This document shows positions 37,700 through 50,957 of a stretch of 64,000 bases of DNA, one piece after another. The position numbers were made by a program, and so were the translations under genes. The stretch is from Providencia sp. PROV188 (GTDB lineage Bacteria > Pseudomonadota > Gammaproteobacteria > Enterobacterales > Enterobacteriaceae): positions 1-64,000 of the forward strand of contig NZ_CP097291.1 of the NCBI RefSeq assembly GCF_027595165.1. The letters are read 5' to 3'. Every line of letters begins with the position of its first letter. Position 1 is the first letter of the stretch. Under the pieces are notes generated by a model. The model was not told the DNA's origin and did no database searches. It worked only from the letters and a program-made list of their open reading frames with translations.

Positions 37700-38995
37700 T
37701 TAAGGGATCACGCCCAGCAATTTAAACCAGAAATAATCCAGAGGCACCAAGAGGAAAAAGGTCAAAATAAACAAAATCAGACACAGCCTTACGCCATCCA
37801 TTAACGGCACTTTGCCCATTCCCATCGCGACAACAATCGGAGACGCTTGATAAGGCAATAAAGGTGTTGAGTAACCGATGACTTGTACCATGAGAACCGC
37901 AATTAGTGGTAAGCCCGTGGCATTAGAGAGAGATTCTGCTAACGGGGTATACAGTGCTGGAACGCCGTTTGCCGTCACCACAAAGTTTAAGCCGCTAGTC
38001 AGTCCCACTAAGCTACCAAAATCCATAAACGGGCTATTTGGATCCAGTGGCAGCATCTTTTGTAAGTAAGTACCAACCACCATTCCAACGTTGGAATAAC
38101 TCACCAATGTTGCTAGGCTCAAAATCCCTGCCACATAGATACAAGTACGGATATTCACCGCTTTAACAAACTCGTCATTGGTGACAAAACCGACTTTAGG
38201 CAGCAAGCAGAAACATGCCGCGACTAATCCCACCCATGCTGGTGAAATACCGTGTGTGGTATCCGTGATCCAGAAAAGCAATGTGACTGCCAGCACAACA
38301 CCGAGCTTTTTCTCATCGCGGCTCATTGGCGGCAAGGTTTTTTGTTCAGCCACCGGCTGCAATTTGGCAGGAAATAGAAAATAGATACACAGCACCACCA
38401 TTGCGCCTTTAATCAGCCCTAAGATTGGCATATGCAGGAACAGGTAATTCAAGTAGGAAAGTTTAAGGTGGTAAGTGGTTTCTATCGCTCCCGCCATAAC
38501 AAGGTTGGGAACGTTCGCAGGCAGCACAGTTGCAGAAAGTTGGAAGGTACCAAAACCCACCGCCAGCGCTAACCCGATACGCCCTCGGCTGCCACTTTCT
38601 AGCCCGACTTTATCTGCTATTGCCATCACAATCGGCATCAGTAATGCAATTCGCCCCATATTCGACGGCATAATAAACGCCAATCCATAGGCGAGGATCA
38701 CCACGCCAATGATCAATGAGAGCCAGGATTTTGTGAAACGCCCCGAGATATGCTGCGCAATCCGTTCCGCTAGCCCCACTTTATTGATGGCAAACCCAAG
38801 AATGAATCCGCTTAAAACGAGCCAAAATGCTTCCGAGGTGAACCCCGAGAAAATCACATTGGTTGGCGCTAGATGTAAGCATGCCGCTGCTGCTAAAAAC
38901 AGTAATGCTACTAAATATTCTGGTAGTTTTCCTGTCGCCCAAAACCCTATTGTGATTGCGATGACAACCGCACTCAACCATTCAATCTCTGCCAT
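37700..38995 (-). CDS. SLC13/DASS-family anion transporter
   Basis: 431-residue predicted inner-membrane transporter with 11-12 hydrophobic segments. It belongs to the divalent anion:sodium symporter (SLC13, CitT/DASS-like) family, with the two repeated halves. The first half has PSNMGRIALLMPIVMAIAD and the second has SGLNFVVTANGVPALYTPLAESL; these Ser/Asn-rich loops occupy the substrate- and sodium-binding positions. The substrate cannot be named, although members move di- and tricarboxylates or sulfate. It lies next to the ula locus but has its own terminators on both sides. Whether it exports a product of ascorbate breakdown is open. Confidence 0.75.
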   Translation of the reverse strand: MAEIEWLSAVVIAITIGFWATGKLPEYLVALLFLAAAACLHLAPTNVIFSGFTSEAFWLVLSGFILGFAINKVGLAERIAQHISGRFTKSWLSLIIGVVILAYGLAFIMPSNMGRIALLMPIVMAIADKVGLESGSRGRIGLALAVGFGTFQLSATVLPANVPNLVMAGAIETTYHLKLSYLNYLFLHMPILGLIKGAMVVLCIYFLFPAKLQPVAEQKTLPPMSRDEKKLGVVLAVTLLFWITDTTHGISPAWVGLVAACFCLLPKVGFVTNDEFVKAVNIRTCIYVAGILSLATLVSYSNVGMVVGTYLQKMLPLDPNSPFMDFGSLVGLTSGLNFVVTANGVPALYTPLAESLSNATGLPLIAVLMVQVIGYSTPLLPYQASPIVVAMGMGKVPLMDGVRLCLILFILTFFLLVPLDYFWFKLLGVIP

Positions 38996-39170
38996 CCACG
39001 TAACCTTCTGCTGATTTTTATTGTTGTTTATTATTGCTCAATACTGCATCAAGAAAATTAAGTATACGTGAAATTGATAGCGAATAGATGCATACCCAAT
39101 CAACTAATTAGCATCGGATTATTATAGTTCAGTAGGGAAATTTTAATGGTGTGTAAGAATAGAGAAGCAA

Positions 39171-39204
39171 TAAAAAGCCGGTGTTCTTTTACAGAACACC
39201 GGCT
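39171..39204 (-). terminator. Terminator of glmS
   Basis: Perfect 11-bp stem AGCCGGTGTTC (39176-39186) / GAACACCGGCT (39194-39204). On the minus strand it is followed by TTTTTA. It ends the glmUS operon. Confidence 0.93.
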
Positions 39205-39226
39205 GGATTTTTAAATCAGAACGAGA

Positions 39227-41059
39227 TTACTCAACAGTCACTGATTTTGCTAAGTTACGCGGCTGATCCACGTCAGTTCCTTTGATTAACGCAACATGGT
39301 AAGAGAGCAGTTGCAGAGGAACAGTGTAGAAAATTGGTGCGATTAACTCTTCCACATGCGGCAGGGGAACAATTTTCATGTTTTCACTTGCCACAAAACC
39401 AGCATCTTGGTCAGCGAACACATACAGCAGACCACCACGCGCGCGAACTTCTTCAATGTTAGATTTCAGTTTTTCTAACAGTTCGTTGTTCGGAGCAACG
39501 ATGATAACTGGCATATCTGCATCAATTAACGCTAATGGGCCATGTTTTAATTCGCCCGCTGCATACGCTTCGGCGTGGATATACGAAATCTCTTTCAGTT
39601 TCAGTGCGCCTTCAACGGCGATAGGGAACTGATCGCCACGACCTAAGAACAGTGCGTGGTTTTTGTCTGAGAAATCTTCAGCTAACGCTTCAATCACTTT
39701 GTCTTGAGACAGCATGCTTTCAATACGCGCAGGCAGTGCGTGAAGCGCATGAGCAATACGCTCTTCCAGTTCTGGGTTTGCCCCTTTCAGGCGTCCCATA
39801 TATGCCACCAGCATCAACAATACCGTTAACTGAGTTGTAAATGCTTTGGTGGAAGCAACGCCAATTTCCGCACCCGCTTTGGTCATCAGCGAAAATTCAG
39901 ATTCGCGGACTAATGAAGATGCGCCAACGTTACAAATTGCTAGGGACGTTAAGTAACCCAGTTCTTTAGACAAGCGCAGAGCGGCTAAAGTATCTGCCGT
40001 TTCCCCTGATTGGGAAATGGTGATCATCAAGCTGCCTTTACGATGTGCCGGTTTACGGTAGCGGTATTCAGACGCAATTTCCACGTCACAAGGAATACCC
40101 GCCAATGATTCAAACCAGTAACGCGCAACCATACCAGCGTTGTATGAGGTTCCGCAGGCAACGATTTGGATATGGTCAACTTTGGACAGAATTTCGCTGG
40201 CTTTTGGACCTAACTCGCTAAGGTCGATACCATTATCTTGGTTAAAACGCCCTTCGAGGGTGTTTTTAATCGCCATTGGCTGTTCATAGATCTCTTTTTG
40301 CATGTAATGGCGGTATGCGCCTTTATCACCTGCATCGTATTGAACATTCGATTCGATTTGCTCACGTTCAACTGGTGCGCCTTGCTTATCAAAAATACGC
40401 ACAGTGCGACGAGTAACTTCCGCAATATCCCCTTCTTCTAAGTAGATAAAACGGCGAGTCACAGGCAATAATGCCAGTTGGTCAGAAGCTAAGAAGTTTT
40501 CGCCAACACCCAGACCGATAACCAACGGGCTACCTGAACGTGCTGCGACTAATAATTCTGGGTTGCGGCTATCCATAATTACGGTGCCATAAGCGCCACG
40601 TAATTGTGGGATCACGCGCTGAACCACTTCCAGCAATGTGCCACCTTGCTGCTGTTCATGATGAACAAGGTGTGCAATCACTTCAGTGTCAGTGTCTGAA
40701 CTAAAGATATAGCCAAGTTTTTTCAGCTCTTCTTTCAGTTCTAAATAGTTCTCAATAATTCCGTTATGAACAACGGCAATGTAACCCGAGGTATGAGGGT
40801 GAGCGTTACGCTCGCTTGGAATACCATGAGTCGCCCAGCGGGTATGCGCGATACCAGTTCCACCAGAAACCGGGTTCTTTTCTGCTTCTTCCGCCAGCAT
40901 TTGCACTTTACCGACTTCACGTAAGCGTTGCAGATGACCTTCGTGATCAACCACCGCCATACCCGCTGAGTCATAACCACGGTATTCTAAACGGCGAAGA
41001 CCTTCTAACAGAATTTCCGCGATATCACGTTGTGCGACAGCACCAACAATTCCACACAT
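39227..41059 (-). CDS. glmS: Glucosamine-6-phosphate synthase
   Basis: L-glutamine:D-fructose-6-P amidotransferase, the first committed step to UDP-GlcNAc for peptidoglycan and LPS. It has 610 residues (609 in E. coli). The N-terminal class II glutaminase domain starts with the nucleophile Cys2 ([12 protein letters not shown]) and contains HTRWATHG. Two SIS domains follow ([35 protein letters not shown]), and the C-terminus [13 protein letters not shown] is conserved. It is downstream of glmU as in E. coli, where GlmZ sRNA controls translation; the 262-bp upstream spacer leaves room for that. Confidence 0.97.
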   Translation of the reverse strand: MCGIVGAVAQRDIAEILLEGLRRLEYRGYDSAGMAVVDHEGHLQRLREVGKVQMLAEEAEKNPVSGGTGIAHTRWATHGIPSERNAHPHTSGYIAVVHNGIIENYLELKEELKKLGYIFSSDTDTEVIAHLVHHEQQQGGTLLEVVQRVIPQLRGAYGTVIMDSRNPELLVAARSGSPLVIGLGVGENFLASDQLALLPVTRRFIYLEEGDIAEVTRRTVRIFDKQGAPVEREQIESNVQYDAGDKGAYRHYMQKEIYEQPMAIKNTLEGRFNQDNGIDLSELGPKASEILSKVDHIQIVACGTSYNAGMVARYWFESLAGIPCDVEIASEYRYRKPAHRKGSLMITISQSGETADTLAALRLSKELGYLTSLAICNVGASSLVRESEFSLMTKAGAEIGVASTKAFTTQLTVLLMLVAYMGRLKGANPELEERIAHALHALPARIESMLSQDKVIEALAEDFSDKNHALFLGRGDQFPIAVEGALKLKEISYIHAEAYAAGELKHGPLALIDADMPVIIVAPNNELLEKLKSNIEEVRARGGLLYVFADQDAGFVASENMKIVPLPHVEELIAPIFYTVPLQLLSYHVALIKGTDVDQPRNLAKSVTVE

Positions 41060-41321
41060 ATTAAGTTATTCCTAAATAAAGGGGTTATTCCCCCTCTTAT
41101 TGTCGCAACCTGATTATTGTTCAGCTTTCGCTGTTCCCCAGCCTTGTAGAAACGGGGAATTTTATTGTTTTATCTATTTGCTACTTTGTAGCGATTTTTA
41201 TATTAAAAAATACTGACCGACATTGCTTAGACTGCTAATTCTTAGATAACTAATTCGTTCATAACTAATCATAGGAGAGACTTGAATATCTCTCCTCTAT
41301 ATTTACTTATGTTTTATTTAC
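41060..41321 (-). promoter_or_regulatory. glmU-glmS intergenic leader
   Basis: 262-bp spacer on the minus-strand transcript. A perfect 8-bp inverted repeat AGGAGAGA / TCTCTCCT (41273-41296) lies 26 bp after the glmU stop and is a plausible processing or stabilising hairpin. Nearer glmS, GTTCCCC (41130-41136) and GGGGAA (41153-41158) can pair. In E. coli this leader is cut by RNase E and is the GlmZ sRNA target; equivalence here is inferred from position. Confidence 0.45.
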
Positions 41322-42692
41322 TTATTTTTTCTTTACTGGGCGCTGCCAGTTTTTAATGTGTGTCTGTTTCACTCGGCTCACCACCAGCTCACCTTCGTTA
41401 ATATCACGAGTGACCGTGGTACCAGCACCAATGGTTGCGCCATTAGCCACACACACTGGAGCAACTAACTGAGTGTCAGAGCCAACAAACACATCATCAC
41501 CAATAACCGTTTTAAATTTATTCACACCATCATAATTACATGTGATCGTGCCCGCACCAATATTCACATTACTACCAATCTGAGCATCACCCAGATAGCT
41601 TAAGTGACCCGCTTTAGAGCCTAAGCCCAGCGTGGCATTTTTCATTTCAACAAAGTTACCCACATGGGATTTTGCTGCTAATTTAGCACCAGGGCGTAAA
41701 CGAGCGAAAGGTCCAACAGTACATTCCGTGGATAATTCAGAATTTTCAATCACTGAGTATGGGCTGATAACTGAGTTATCGCCAATCACGCAGTTTTTCA
41801 GTACACAGCCTGTTTGGATCTGAACGTTATTACCCAGTGTCACGTTACCTTCGATGATCACGTTGGTGTCGATCACCACATCGCGACCGTGAGTTAAGGT
41901 TCCGCGAATATCAAAACGCGCAGGATCAATCAACATCACACCCGCTAACAGTAATTTTTCAGCTTGTTCTTTTTGGTAGATGCGCTCTAACGCAGCTAAT
42001 TGCAGACGGTTATTAACCCCTTCCATTTCACTGAGATGGCTTGGGTGAACGGTCGCAATTTTGTTACCTTCTTTATGAGCAAGAGCAATGATGTCGGTAA
42101 TGTAGTATTCACCTTGGGCATTGTTATTGTTCAGTTGGCTCAGCCAGCGGTTAAAGTCTTTTCCGCTTGCAACCATAATACCGGTGTTGATTTCTTGGAT
42201 TTTACGCTGTTCTTCACTGGCATCTTTCTGTTCGATGATACCAACGACTTCGCCGTTTTCGCGGATAATGCGACCATAACCGGCTGGGTTATCTAGGATA
42301 ACAGTGAGTAAGCCAATGCCGCCTTCTGGCTTAGCTTCTACCAGTCGTTGTAATGTGTCTTTAGCGATCAAAGGTACATCGCCATAAAGCATGACAATAT
42401 CTTCATCATCTTGGAAGTGGGGAGCGGCTTGCTGCATCGCGTGGCCAGTACCCAGTTGCTCTGCTTGCAGAACCCAATTGAGGTTTTGTTCACCCAGTTT
42501 TTCTTTCAGTAAATCACCGCCATGTCCGTATACCAGATGAATATCCGACGCACCGATTGATTTCGCTGTATCAATCACATGCTGAACCATTGGTTTACCT
42601 GCGAGTAAATGCAGAACTTTAGGTAAGTCTGAATACATCCGTGTGCCTTTACCGGCAGCTAAAATCACGACACTTTTTCTTTGCACAGTCAT
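41322..42692 (-). CDS. glmU: Bifunctional GlmU
   Basis: N-acetylglucosamine-1-phosphate uridyltransferase and glucosamine-1-phosphate acetyltransferase, which makes UDP-GlcNAc. The ATG at 42692 is chosen because it follows AGGA by 6 nt and gives 456 residues, exactly as in E. coli. A TTG 18 bases upstream is in frame but unlikely. The uridyltransferase domain has [21 protein letters not shown] (residues 7-27). The C-terminal left-handed beta helix has hexapeptide repeats ([13 protein letters not shown]) and the acetyltransferase site segment [14 protein letters not shown]. It is followed by glmS and preceded by the atp terminator. Confidence 0.96.
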   Translation of the reverse strand: MTVQRKSVVILAAGKGTRMYSDLPKVLHLLAGKPMVQHVIDTAKSIGASDIHLVYGHGGDLLKEKLGEQNLNWVLQAEQLGTGHAMQQAAPHFQDDEDIVMLYGDVPLIAKDTLQRLVEAKPEGGIGLLTVILDNPAGYGRIIRENGEVVGIIEQKDASEEQRKIQEINTGIMVASGKDFNRWLSQLNNNNAQGEYYITDIIALAHKEGNKIATVHPSHLSEMEGVNNRLQLAALERIYQKEQAEKLLLAGVMLIDPARFDIRGTLTHGRDVVIDTNVIIEGNVTLGNNVQIQTGCVLKNCVIGDNSVISPYSVIENSELSTECTVGPFARLRPGAKLAAKSHVGNFVEMKNATLGLGSKAGHLSYLGDAQIGSNVNIGAGTITCNYDGVNKFKTVIGDDVFVGSDTQLVAPVCVANGATIGAGTTVTRDINEGELVVSRVKQTHIKNWQRPVKKK

Positions 42693-42768
42693 ATTTTCCT
42701 GAAACTCCAACTTTGGGGTGAAAGTAAACCTATTTCCTGTATAAATTACTACATATTTCGCACAAATA

Positions 42769-42801
42769 AAAAAGCCAGTTAGTCAAACTAACTGGCTTTT
42801 T
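42769..42801 (-). terminator. Terminator of the atp operon
   Basis: Perfect stem GCCAGTTAGT (42774-42783) / ACTAACTGGC (42787-42796) with a CAA loop, flanked by A- and T-runs on both sides. It ends atpC transcription on the minus strand. Confidence 0.95.
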
Positions 42802-42815
42802 CTATATTGCTATCA

Positions 42816-43241
42816 TTACATAAGCTTTTTAGTTAACTCGATAACTCGAAGTTTCGCTATTGCTTTTGCAAGTTCTGCTGATGCCTGAGCATAATCAACA
42901 TCGCCGTGTGCTTTGCGGACATGTTCTTCCGCTTTGCGTTTAGCTTCCACTGCACGAGCTTCGTCTAAATCTTTACCACGGATCGCTGTATCAGCGAGTA
43001 CGATAACACCTGTTGGTTGAACTTCTAAAATACCGCCGGAGAGGTAAATTAGCTCTTCTTCACCAAACTGCTTCGTAATGCGTACCATGCCCGGTTTTAT
43101 GGCAGTCAGCAGCGGGGTATGCTGCGGATAAATCCCCAACTCACCTTCACTACCTGTCACCTGAATTTTTTGTACTAAGCCTTCAAACATCTGTTTTTCC
43201 GCGCTTACTACTTTCAGGTAGTATGTCATTGCAGCTACCAT
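42816..43241 (-). CDS. atpC: ATP synthase F1 epsilon subunit
   Basis: Part of the central stalk of F1 and an intrinsic inhibitor of ATP hydrolysis through its C-terminal helices. It has 141 residues (139 in E. coli). The N-terminal beta sandwich has [24 protein letters not shown] and [10 protein letters not shown]. The C-terminal helix pair has [18 protein letters not shown] and [17 protein letters not shown]. The ATG at 43241 follows AGAGG. A second ATG at 43229 (MTYYLKV) is also possible. It is the last gene of atpIBEFHAGDC. Confidence 0.95.
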   Translation of the reverse strand: MVAAMTYYLKVVSAEKQMFEGLVQKIQVTGSEGELGIYPQHTPLLTAIKPGMVRITKQFGEEELIYLSGGILEVQPTGVIVLADTAIRGKDLDEARAVEAKRKAEEHVRKAHGDVDYAQASAELAKAIAKLRVIELTKKLM

Positions 43242-43262
43242 ATCAACCTCTCGTCAGATGGA

Positions 43263-44672
<1,410 letters not shown>

Positions 44673-44679
44673 CTAGCTG

Positions 44680-45543
44680 TTAAACCGCGGCAGCACCAGA
44701 AACGATCTCGGTCAGTTCCTGAGTAATGCTGGCCTGACGAGCTTTGTTGTAAACCAACTGCAACTCTTTGATCAGGTTTCCACCGTTATCTGTAGCGGCT
44801 TTCATCGCTACCATTCGAGCGGCCTGCTCACTAGCTAGGTTTTCAACGACGCCCTGATAAACCTGCGACTCGATATAACGACGCAGCAGGGTATCCAGCA
44901 ACGCCTTAGGATCGGGTTCATATAAATAATCCCAAGATTTCTTCTTCAGTGTTTCGTCATCGCTTGCAGGCAATGGCAGTAACTGAAGAATAGTTGGTTC
45001 TTGAGACATTGTATTGACGAACTTGTTGTTCACCACATACAGTTTATCTAAACGCCCTTCATCATAGGCTTGTAGCATAGAGTTAACCGGGCCAATCAGG
45101 TCAGAAAGGGTCGGGTTATCCCCCATTCCGGTTACTTGTGAAACGACATTGCCGCCTACAGAACCGAAGAATGCTACCGCTTTAGAACCGATTAAAGCCA
45201 AATCAACCTGAACGTTTTTCTCAGACCACGTTTTCATGTCTGCTAGCAGTTTTTTGAACAGGTTAACGTTCAAACCACCACACAGACCACGGTCTGTTGA
45301 AACAACCAAATACCCGACGCGCTTAACTTCGCGCTCTTCGAGATATGGGTGTTTATATTCCAGATTACCTAATGCAAGGTGACCAATCACACTGCGCATG
45401 GTTTCTGCATAAGGACGGCTGGCCGCCATGCGTTCCTGCGTTTTACGCATTTTGGACGCCGCGACCATTTCCATCGCTTTAGTGATCTTCTGTGTGTTTT
45501 GCACACTTCCAATCTTGGAACGTATCTCTTTTGCGCCGGCCAT
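44680..45543 (-). CDS. atpG: ATP synthase F1 gamma subunit
   Basis: Rotating central shaft linking the c-ring to the catalytic hexamer. It has 287 residues, as in E. coli. The N-terminal helix has [28 protein letters not shown], the central Rossmann-like part has [11 protein letters not shown], and the C-terminal helix has [39 protein letters not shown] segments. All are conserved. It is placed between atpA and atpD. Confidence 0.97.
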   Translation of the reverse strand: MAGAKEIRSKIGSVQNTQKITKAMEMVAASKMRKTQERMAASRPYAETMRSVIGHLALGNLEYKHPYLEEREVKRVGYLVVSTDRGLCGGLNVNLFKKLLADMKTWSEKNVQVDLALIGSKAVAFFGSVGGNVVSQVTGMGDNPTLSDLIGPVNSMLQAYDEGRLDKLYVVNNKFVNTMSQEPTILQLLPLPASDDETLKKKSWDYLYEPDPKALLDTLLRRYIESQVYQGVVENLASEQAARMVAMKAATDNGGNLIKELQLVYNKARQASITQELTEIVSGAAAV

Positions 45544-45598
45544 TTCTGCTTCTCCTTATTAACCAGACGGCCCATAAAAATTCACGGGCCGAATAGTA

Positions 45599-47140
45599 TT
45601 ACCAGGACTGGGTGGCTTTGAATGATTCGAGCAGTTTATTCAACTTAGCTTCGATATCATCGTTATATTTGCCCGCCAGACCAATTTCGTTCATAAGGTC
45701 AGCATGCTCGCGCTGTGCAAATGAAACTAATGCAGCTTCGAATGCACCAATTTTTGCTAACTCAACATCGTCCAGATATCCACGTTCTGCAGCGAACAGA
45801 GACAGTGCCTGCTCTGCTACTGACATTGGTGCATACTGTTTCTGTTTCAGCAGTTCAGTTACTTTCTGACCATGGCTCAACTGTTTACGAGTTGCGTCAT
45901 CGAGGTCGGAAGCAAACTGAGCAAACGCTGCCAGTTCACGGTATTGAGCCAGTGCTGTACGGATACCACCAGACAGTTTCTTAATGATTTTAGTCTGAGC
46001 AGCACCACCAACACGAGATACTGAAATACCTGGGTTAACCGCTGGACGAATACCAGAGTTAAACAGGTTAGATTCCAGGAAGATCTGACCATCAGTAATC
46101 GAAATTACGTTTGTTGGTACGAATGCAGAAACGTCACCCGCTTGAGTTTCAATGATTGGCAGAGCAGTCAATGAACCAGTTTTACCTTTCACTTCACCTT
46201 TAGTGAATGCTTCTACGTAATCAGCGTTAACACGAGCAGCACGCTCAAGTAAACGGGAGTGCAGATAGAAAACATCACCTGGGTATGCTTCACGTCCTGG
46301 TGGACGACGCAGCAACAGTGAAATTTGACGATATGCGACAGCCTGTTTAGACAGGTCATCATAAACGATCAGAGCATCTTCACCGCGGTCACGGAAATAT
46401 TCACCCATCGCGCAACCAGAGTATGGTGCTAAGTATTGCAGTGCAGCTGATTCAGATGCAGTTGCAACAACAACGATAGTGTTTTCCAGAGCGCCGTGTT
46501 CTTCCAGTTTACGTACTACGTTAGAGATAGTTGATGCTTTCTGTCCGATAGCAACGTAAACACATTTGATGCCAGAATCACGCTGGTTGATGATTGCATC
46601 GATCGCCAGAGCTGTTTTACCAGTTTGACGGTCACCGATGACAAGCTCACGCTGGCCACGGCCGATTGGAATCATCGCATCGACTGATTTATAACCAGTC
46701 TGTACAGGTTGATCAACTGATTGACGGTCGATAACACCCGGAGCAATAACTTCTACAGGAGAGAAGCCATCGTGCTCAACAGGACCTTTACCATCAATTG
46801 GTTGACCCAGTGTATTCACTACACGTCCTAACAGGCCACGGCCTACTGGAACTTCAAGAATACGACCAGTACATTTAACTTTCATGCCTTCTGCTAAGTC
46901 AGCATAAGGACCCATAACAACCGCACCAACAGAGTCACGCTCTAAGTTCAGTGCAATTGCGTAACGGTTGCCAGGCAGTGCGATCATTTCACCCTGCATG
47001 ACTTCGGCTAAACCGTGAATACGAATGATACCGTCGTTAACGGAAACAATCGTACCTTCATTGTGAGCTTCACTCACAACATCGAACTGAGCAATACGCT
47101 GTTTGATCAGTTCGCTGATTTCGGTGGAATTCAGTTGCAT
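45599..47140 (-). CDS. atpA: ATP synthase F1 alpha subunit
   Basis: Non-catalytic nucleotide-binding subunit of F1 that contributes the arginine finger. It has 513 residues, as in E. coli. P-loop [34 protein letters not shown], the [21 protein letters not shown] signature and the arginine-finger region [10 protein letters not shown] are intact. It lies 14 nt after atpH and 55 nt before atpG. Confidence 0.98.
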   Translation of the reverse strand: MQLNSTEISELIKQRIAQFDVVSEAHNEGTIVSVNDGIIRIHGLAEVMQGEMIALPGNRYAIALNLERDSVGAVVMGPYADLAEGMKVKCTGRILEVPVGRGLLGRVVNTLGQPIDGKGPVEHDGFSPVEVIAPGVIDRQSVDQPVQTGYKSVDAMIPIGRGQRELVIGDRQTGKTALAIDAIINQRDSGIKCVYVAIGQKASTISNVVRKLEEHGALENTIVVVATASESAALQYLAPYSGCAMGEYFRDRGEDALIVYDDLSKQAVAYRQISLLLRRPPGREAYPGDVFYLHSRLLERAARVNADYVEAFTKGEVKGKTGSLTALPIIETQAGDVSAFVPTNVISITDGQIFLESNLFNSGIRPAVNPGISVSRVGGAAQTKIIKKLSGGIRTALAQYRELAAFAQFASDLDDATRKQLSHGQKVTELLKQKQYAPMSVAEQALSLFAAERGYLDDVELAKIGAFEAALVSFAQREHADLMNEIGLAGKYNDDIEAKLNKLLESFKATQSW

Positions 47141-47154
47141 ATGCTCCAGTCCCC

Positions 47155-47688
47155 TTAAGACTGCAAGACGTCAGTTAAACGCTCTAAGCGACCGCGGACA
47201 CTACCGTCAATGACGAGGTCTCCCGCACGAATGATCACTCCAGCAATAACAGACTTGTCAATTTTGCAATTCAGCTTAACTTTGCGTGACAGACGTTTTT
47301 CCATCGCGGCAGAAATTTTAGCTGACTGCTGTTCACTCAGTTCGTTCGCAGAAAGAACATCAACTTCAACAGTTGATTCCAGCGTATCGCGCAATTGGAT
47401 AAATTGAGCTAATACTTCTGGCATCGTTGTTAAACGACCGTTTTCCGCCATAACACGAATCAGATTTTGAACATGCTCGTCAATTTCATCTCCACAAACA
47501 GAGATAAACGTTTTAGCTAATGTTTCTGGTGCAATAGAACCAGAAAGCAGCTCACCAACCTGTTCATTGCGCGTCACCTCAGAGGTGAAGGCCAGCATTT
47601 CCTGCCATTTAGCAACAGCTTGGTTTTCCACAGCAAAGTCAAAAGCTGCTTTGGCGTAGGGGCGAGCTACAGTAGCGATTTCAGACAT
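47155..47688 (-). CDS. atpH: ATP synthase F1 delta subunit
   Basis: Peripheral-stalk subunit joining F1 to the b dimer. It has 177 residues, as in E. coli. The helical N-terminal domain has [14 protein letters not shown]. The C-terminal segment [29 protein letters not shown] covers the OSCP/delta signature. It lies 12 nt after atpF and 14 nt before atpA. Confidence 0.97.
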   Translation of the reverse strand: MSEIATVARPYAKAAFDFAVENQAVAKWQEMLAFTSEVTRNEQVGELLSGSIAPETLAKTFISVCGDEIDEHVQNLIRVMAENGRLTTMPEVLAQFIQLRDTLESTVEVDVLSANELSEQQSAKISAAMEKRLSRKVKLNCKIDKSVIAGVIIRAGDLVIDGSVRGRLERLTDVLQS

Positions 47689-47700
47689 GCCCCTCCCTCC

Positions 47701-48171
47701 TTACAGTTCAGCGACTAGTTTATCAACGATGTCGCTGTTAGCAGCTTCATCCACGGAACGTTCGATGATCTTCTCGGCACCTGCGATAGCAAGCATCGCA
47801 ACCTGTTTACGTAACTCTTCACGTGCACGTTTACGCTCAGCATCAATTTCAGCTTGCGCTTGTGCTACGATTTTTGCACGTTCTGCTTCTGCTTCCGCTT
47901 TAGCTTCATCAATCATTTGAGTGCGTTGTTTATTCGCTTGTTCAATGATGATTTGAGCTTCAGCTTTCGCTTTTTTCAGTCGGTCGGTTGCGTCGGTTTG
48001 CGCCAGTTCCAGGTTCTTTTTAGCACGTTCTGCGGAAGATAAACCGTCAGCAATTTCTTTTTGACGTTTTTCTATGGCCGCCATAATCGGTGGCCATACA
48101 TACTTCATACAGAACAAAACAAACAGGACAAACGCGATAGCCTGGCCGAGGATTGTTGCATTTAGATTCAC
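47701..48171 (-). CDS. atpF: ATP synthase F0 subunit b
   Basis: Membrane-anchored dimeric stator. The GTG at 48171 is chosen because it gives the family N-terminus [20 protein letters not shown] and 156 residues, exactly as in E. coli. A TTG two codons upstream is also in frame. One N-terminal transmembrane helix (about 5-24) is followed by a long, charged, right-handed coiled coil ([42 protein letters not shown] segments) and the delta-binding end IVDKLVAEL. Confidence 0.96.
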   Translation of the reverse strand: MNLNATILGQAIAFVLFVLFCMKYVWPPIMAAIEKRQKEIADGLSSAERAKKNLELAQTDATDRLKKAKAEAQIIIEQANKQRTQMIDEAKAEAEAERAKIVAQAQAEIDAERKRAREELRKQVAMLAIAGAEKIIERSVDEAANSDIVDKLVAEL

Positions 48172-48228
48172 AGACAATACCTCTTATTTATTAGTTAGTT
48201 AATGTTCTTAATGTGTGCCGAACGTTAA

Positions 48229-48486
<258 letters not shown>

Positions 48487-48515
48487 TCAGTTAATACAAT
48501 TATTGATTAATAAAA

Positions 48516-49367
<852 letters not shown>

Positions 49368-49742
49368 TTACCGTTTTACAACGGCTGGTGCAACAATCTG
49401 AACAATCAGCACCGCTAAATAGGTCAAACCCAGTGGTGTTATTGACGCTTTAAACACACCAAAAGCAACAACTAAGACAGTAATAGTTGTCACAACCTTT
49501 AACCCTGCTCCTAATGCAAAGAACCAGGCAATGCGGACAGGTTCATCCTCTTCTTTTGCTTTTTCAAAGCGTGATAGCAGCATAAATACGATATTAGGTA
49601 ACCAGCATGCTAACCCACCAGCAAGAGCAGAGGCCCCCCATTCTATACTATTTGCACAGAAAGCCCCACTGAGGATTACAAAAGTTATTAACTGAATAGA
49701 CAGTTGCTTAGAAGCATTACTGCCATAAAGGGAAACAGACAT
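49368..49742 (-). CDS. atpI: ATP synthase assembly protein AtpI
   Basis: Small membrane protein of 124 residues with four hydrophobic helices, the first gene of the atp operon. AtpI proteins help assemble the c-ring and may act in magnesium uptake; they are not needed for catalysis. Conserved EWGASALAGGLACWLPN and ALGAGLKVVTTI segments support the call. It lies 33 nt before atpB and downstream of a 590-bp spacer holding the operon promoter. Confidence 0.93.
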   Translation of the reverse strand: MSVSLYGSNASKQLSIQLITFVILSGAFCANSIEWGASALAGGLACWLPNIVFMLLSRFEKAKEEDEPVRIAWFFALGAGLKVVTTITVLVVAFGVFKASITPLGLTYLAVLIVQIVAPAVVKR

Positions 49743-49977
49743 AACTTTGTGTACTCCCAGCTCTCTCAGCCTAAGAAACGCTAAGGGTTGTAATAAAACT
49801 GCCTTTGCTTAAATGTGTCAAGAGACAAAAACGTGCAAATTATACGGGCAGGCGAAATGAATTCAATCAGTAAGTAGCGAAAAGGTGAATAAATATTTAA
49901 TTTTTTCGAGATAGCGCAGAATTAAGACAGGTGGGATTAATAATTTATTAACGATTCGTCGCCTAAAAATAACTTTA

Positions 49978-49993
49978 TGTGATTAAGATCACA
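49978..49993. promoter_or_regulatory. Consensus CRP site upstream of the atp operon
   Basis: TGTGATTAAGATCACA is a perfect match to TGTGA-N6-TCACA. The inner GTGAT-N4-ATCAC also resembles the FNR consensus TTGAT-N4-ATCAA. It lies about 236-251 bp ahead of atpI. Confidence 0.7.
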
Positions 49994-50261
49994 ACAAATC
50001 TTAATCTCTTGATTAATAACCACACTCTTTATCCGGTTAGAACCCTATTTTTAAGCCATAAATCAAATAATTAAATTTGTTATTTTTTAGGCAAAAAAAT
50101 GAAAAAATAATTTGGATATTTCATTATTAATGCTAAAACGATTTAGTAATAATATTAGATTAGGAATATTATTACGATTAATGTGATTATTTTTGATATA
50201 TATTCGTTAATATTCTGTAAATAACAAGTGAATTTAAATTATCTTTATTTTAATTATATAT

Positions 50262-50294
50262 AAAAATAGCCGTAACATTGTAAATGTACGGCTA
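50262..50294 (-). terminator. Terminator of rsmG
   Basis: Stem TAGCCGTA (50267-50274) / TACGGCTA (50287-50294), extended by ACAT/ATGT around a bulge. On the minus strand it is followed by TTTTTATA. It separates mnmG-rsmG from atp. Confidence 0.82.
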
Positions 50295-50332
50295 CCGCTC
50301 TAAAAGATAAAATAATTTTACTAGAAACTACG

Positions 50333-50956
50333 TTATTTTTTGAATAATTTAACCAAGTGACGCTGTTCGTCTAATTCTGGAATTTTTAGCTCTGTAATGG
50401 ACTCAACTTCAAATCCTTCAGGTAGCTGTGTGAGTTCTTCGTTACGAACCACACCTTTTAACGCATAAAAGCGCCCTTCCCTTGCAGGAAGATGGTGGCA
50501 CCAACTCAGCATATCGTTGAGTGATGCAAAGGCTCTGCTAATTACGCCATCAAATCCATCTTCAACAGGGTACTCTTCCACTCGAGATTGAACTGGCTCA
50601 ATGTTAGTTAGCCCTAACTCATGCTGAACCTGTTTTAGGAAGCGTATACGCTTCCCTAAGCTATCCAATAAAACAAAGTGAGCATCAGGTTGTACAATCG
50701 CTAAAGGTACGCCAGGAAGCCCTGGGCCCGTTCCTACATCGATAAACTTGTCACCCTTAAGGTGATCGTTCACCACGATGCTGTCCATGATGTGGCGAAC
50801 TAACATTTGTTCCGGCTCACGTACCGACGTTAAATTGTACGCTTTATTCCATTTGTGCAATAAACCAACATAATCAACTAACTGCTGTTTTTGCTTGCCA
50901 GTCAGTTGAATGTCGGCCTTTGCCAATAGCTTTGTCAGTTTGCTAAGTAAATCCAT
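50333..50956 (-). CDS. rsmG: 16S rRNA (guanine527-N7)-methyltransferase
   Basis: SAM-dependent methyltransferase (GidB) modifying G527 of 16S rRNA. Its loss gives low-level streptomycin resistance in many bacteria. The ATG at 50956 follows CGGAG and gives 207 residues, as in E. coli; an upstream in-frame GTG overlaps mnmG and is less likely. The SAM-binding motif [17 protein letters not shown] is intact, as are [15 protein letters not shown] and [11 protein letters not shown]. It lies one base after the mnmG stop. Confidence 0.96.
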   Translation of the reverse strand: MDLLSKLTKLLAKADIQLTGKQKQQLVDYVGLLHKWNKAYNLTSVREPEQMLVRHIMDSIVVNDHLKGDKFIDVGTGPGLPGVPLAIVQPDAHFVLLDSLGKRIRFLKQVQHELGLTNIEPVQSRVEEYPVEDGFDGVISRAFASLNDMLSWCHHLPAREGRFYALKGVVRNEELTQLPEGFEVESITELKIPELDEQRHLVKLFKK

Positions 50957-50957
50957 A

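Larger units (their letters stand above)
49743..50332 (-). promoter_or_regulatory. rsmG-atpI spacer with the atp promoter region
   Basis: 590 bp without a gene, AT-rich especially at 50030-50270. It contains a consensus-quality CRP site (49978-49993) and, at its rsmG end, a terminator hairpin (50262-50294). A spacer of similar length exists in E. coli, where atp promoters lie. No conserved -35/-10 pair could be fixed by eye. Confidence 0.6.

Noticed and set aside
42693..42710. Longer GlmU start (TTG)
   Set aside because: The ATG at 42692 has a well-placed AGGA and gives exactly the 456 residues of E. coli GlmU.
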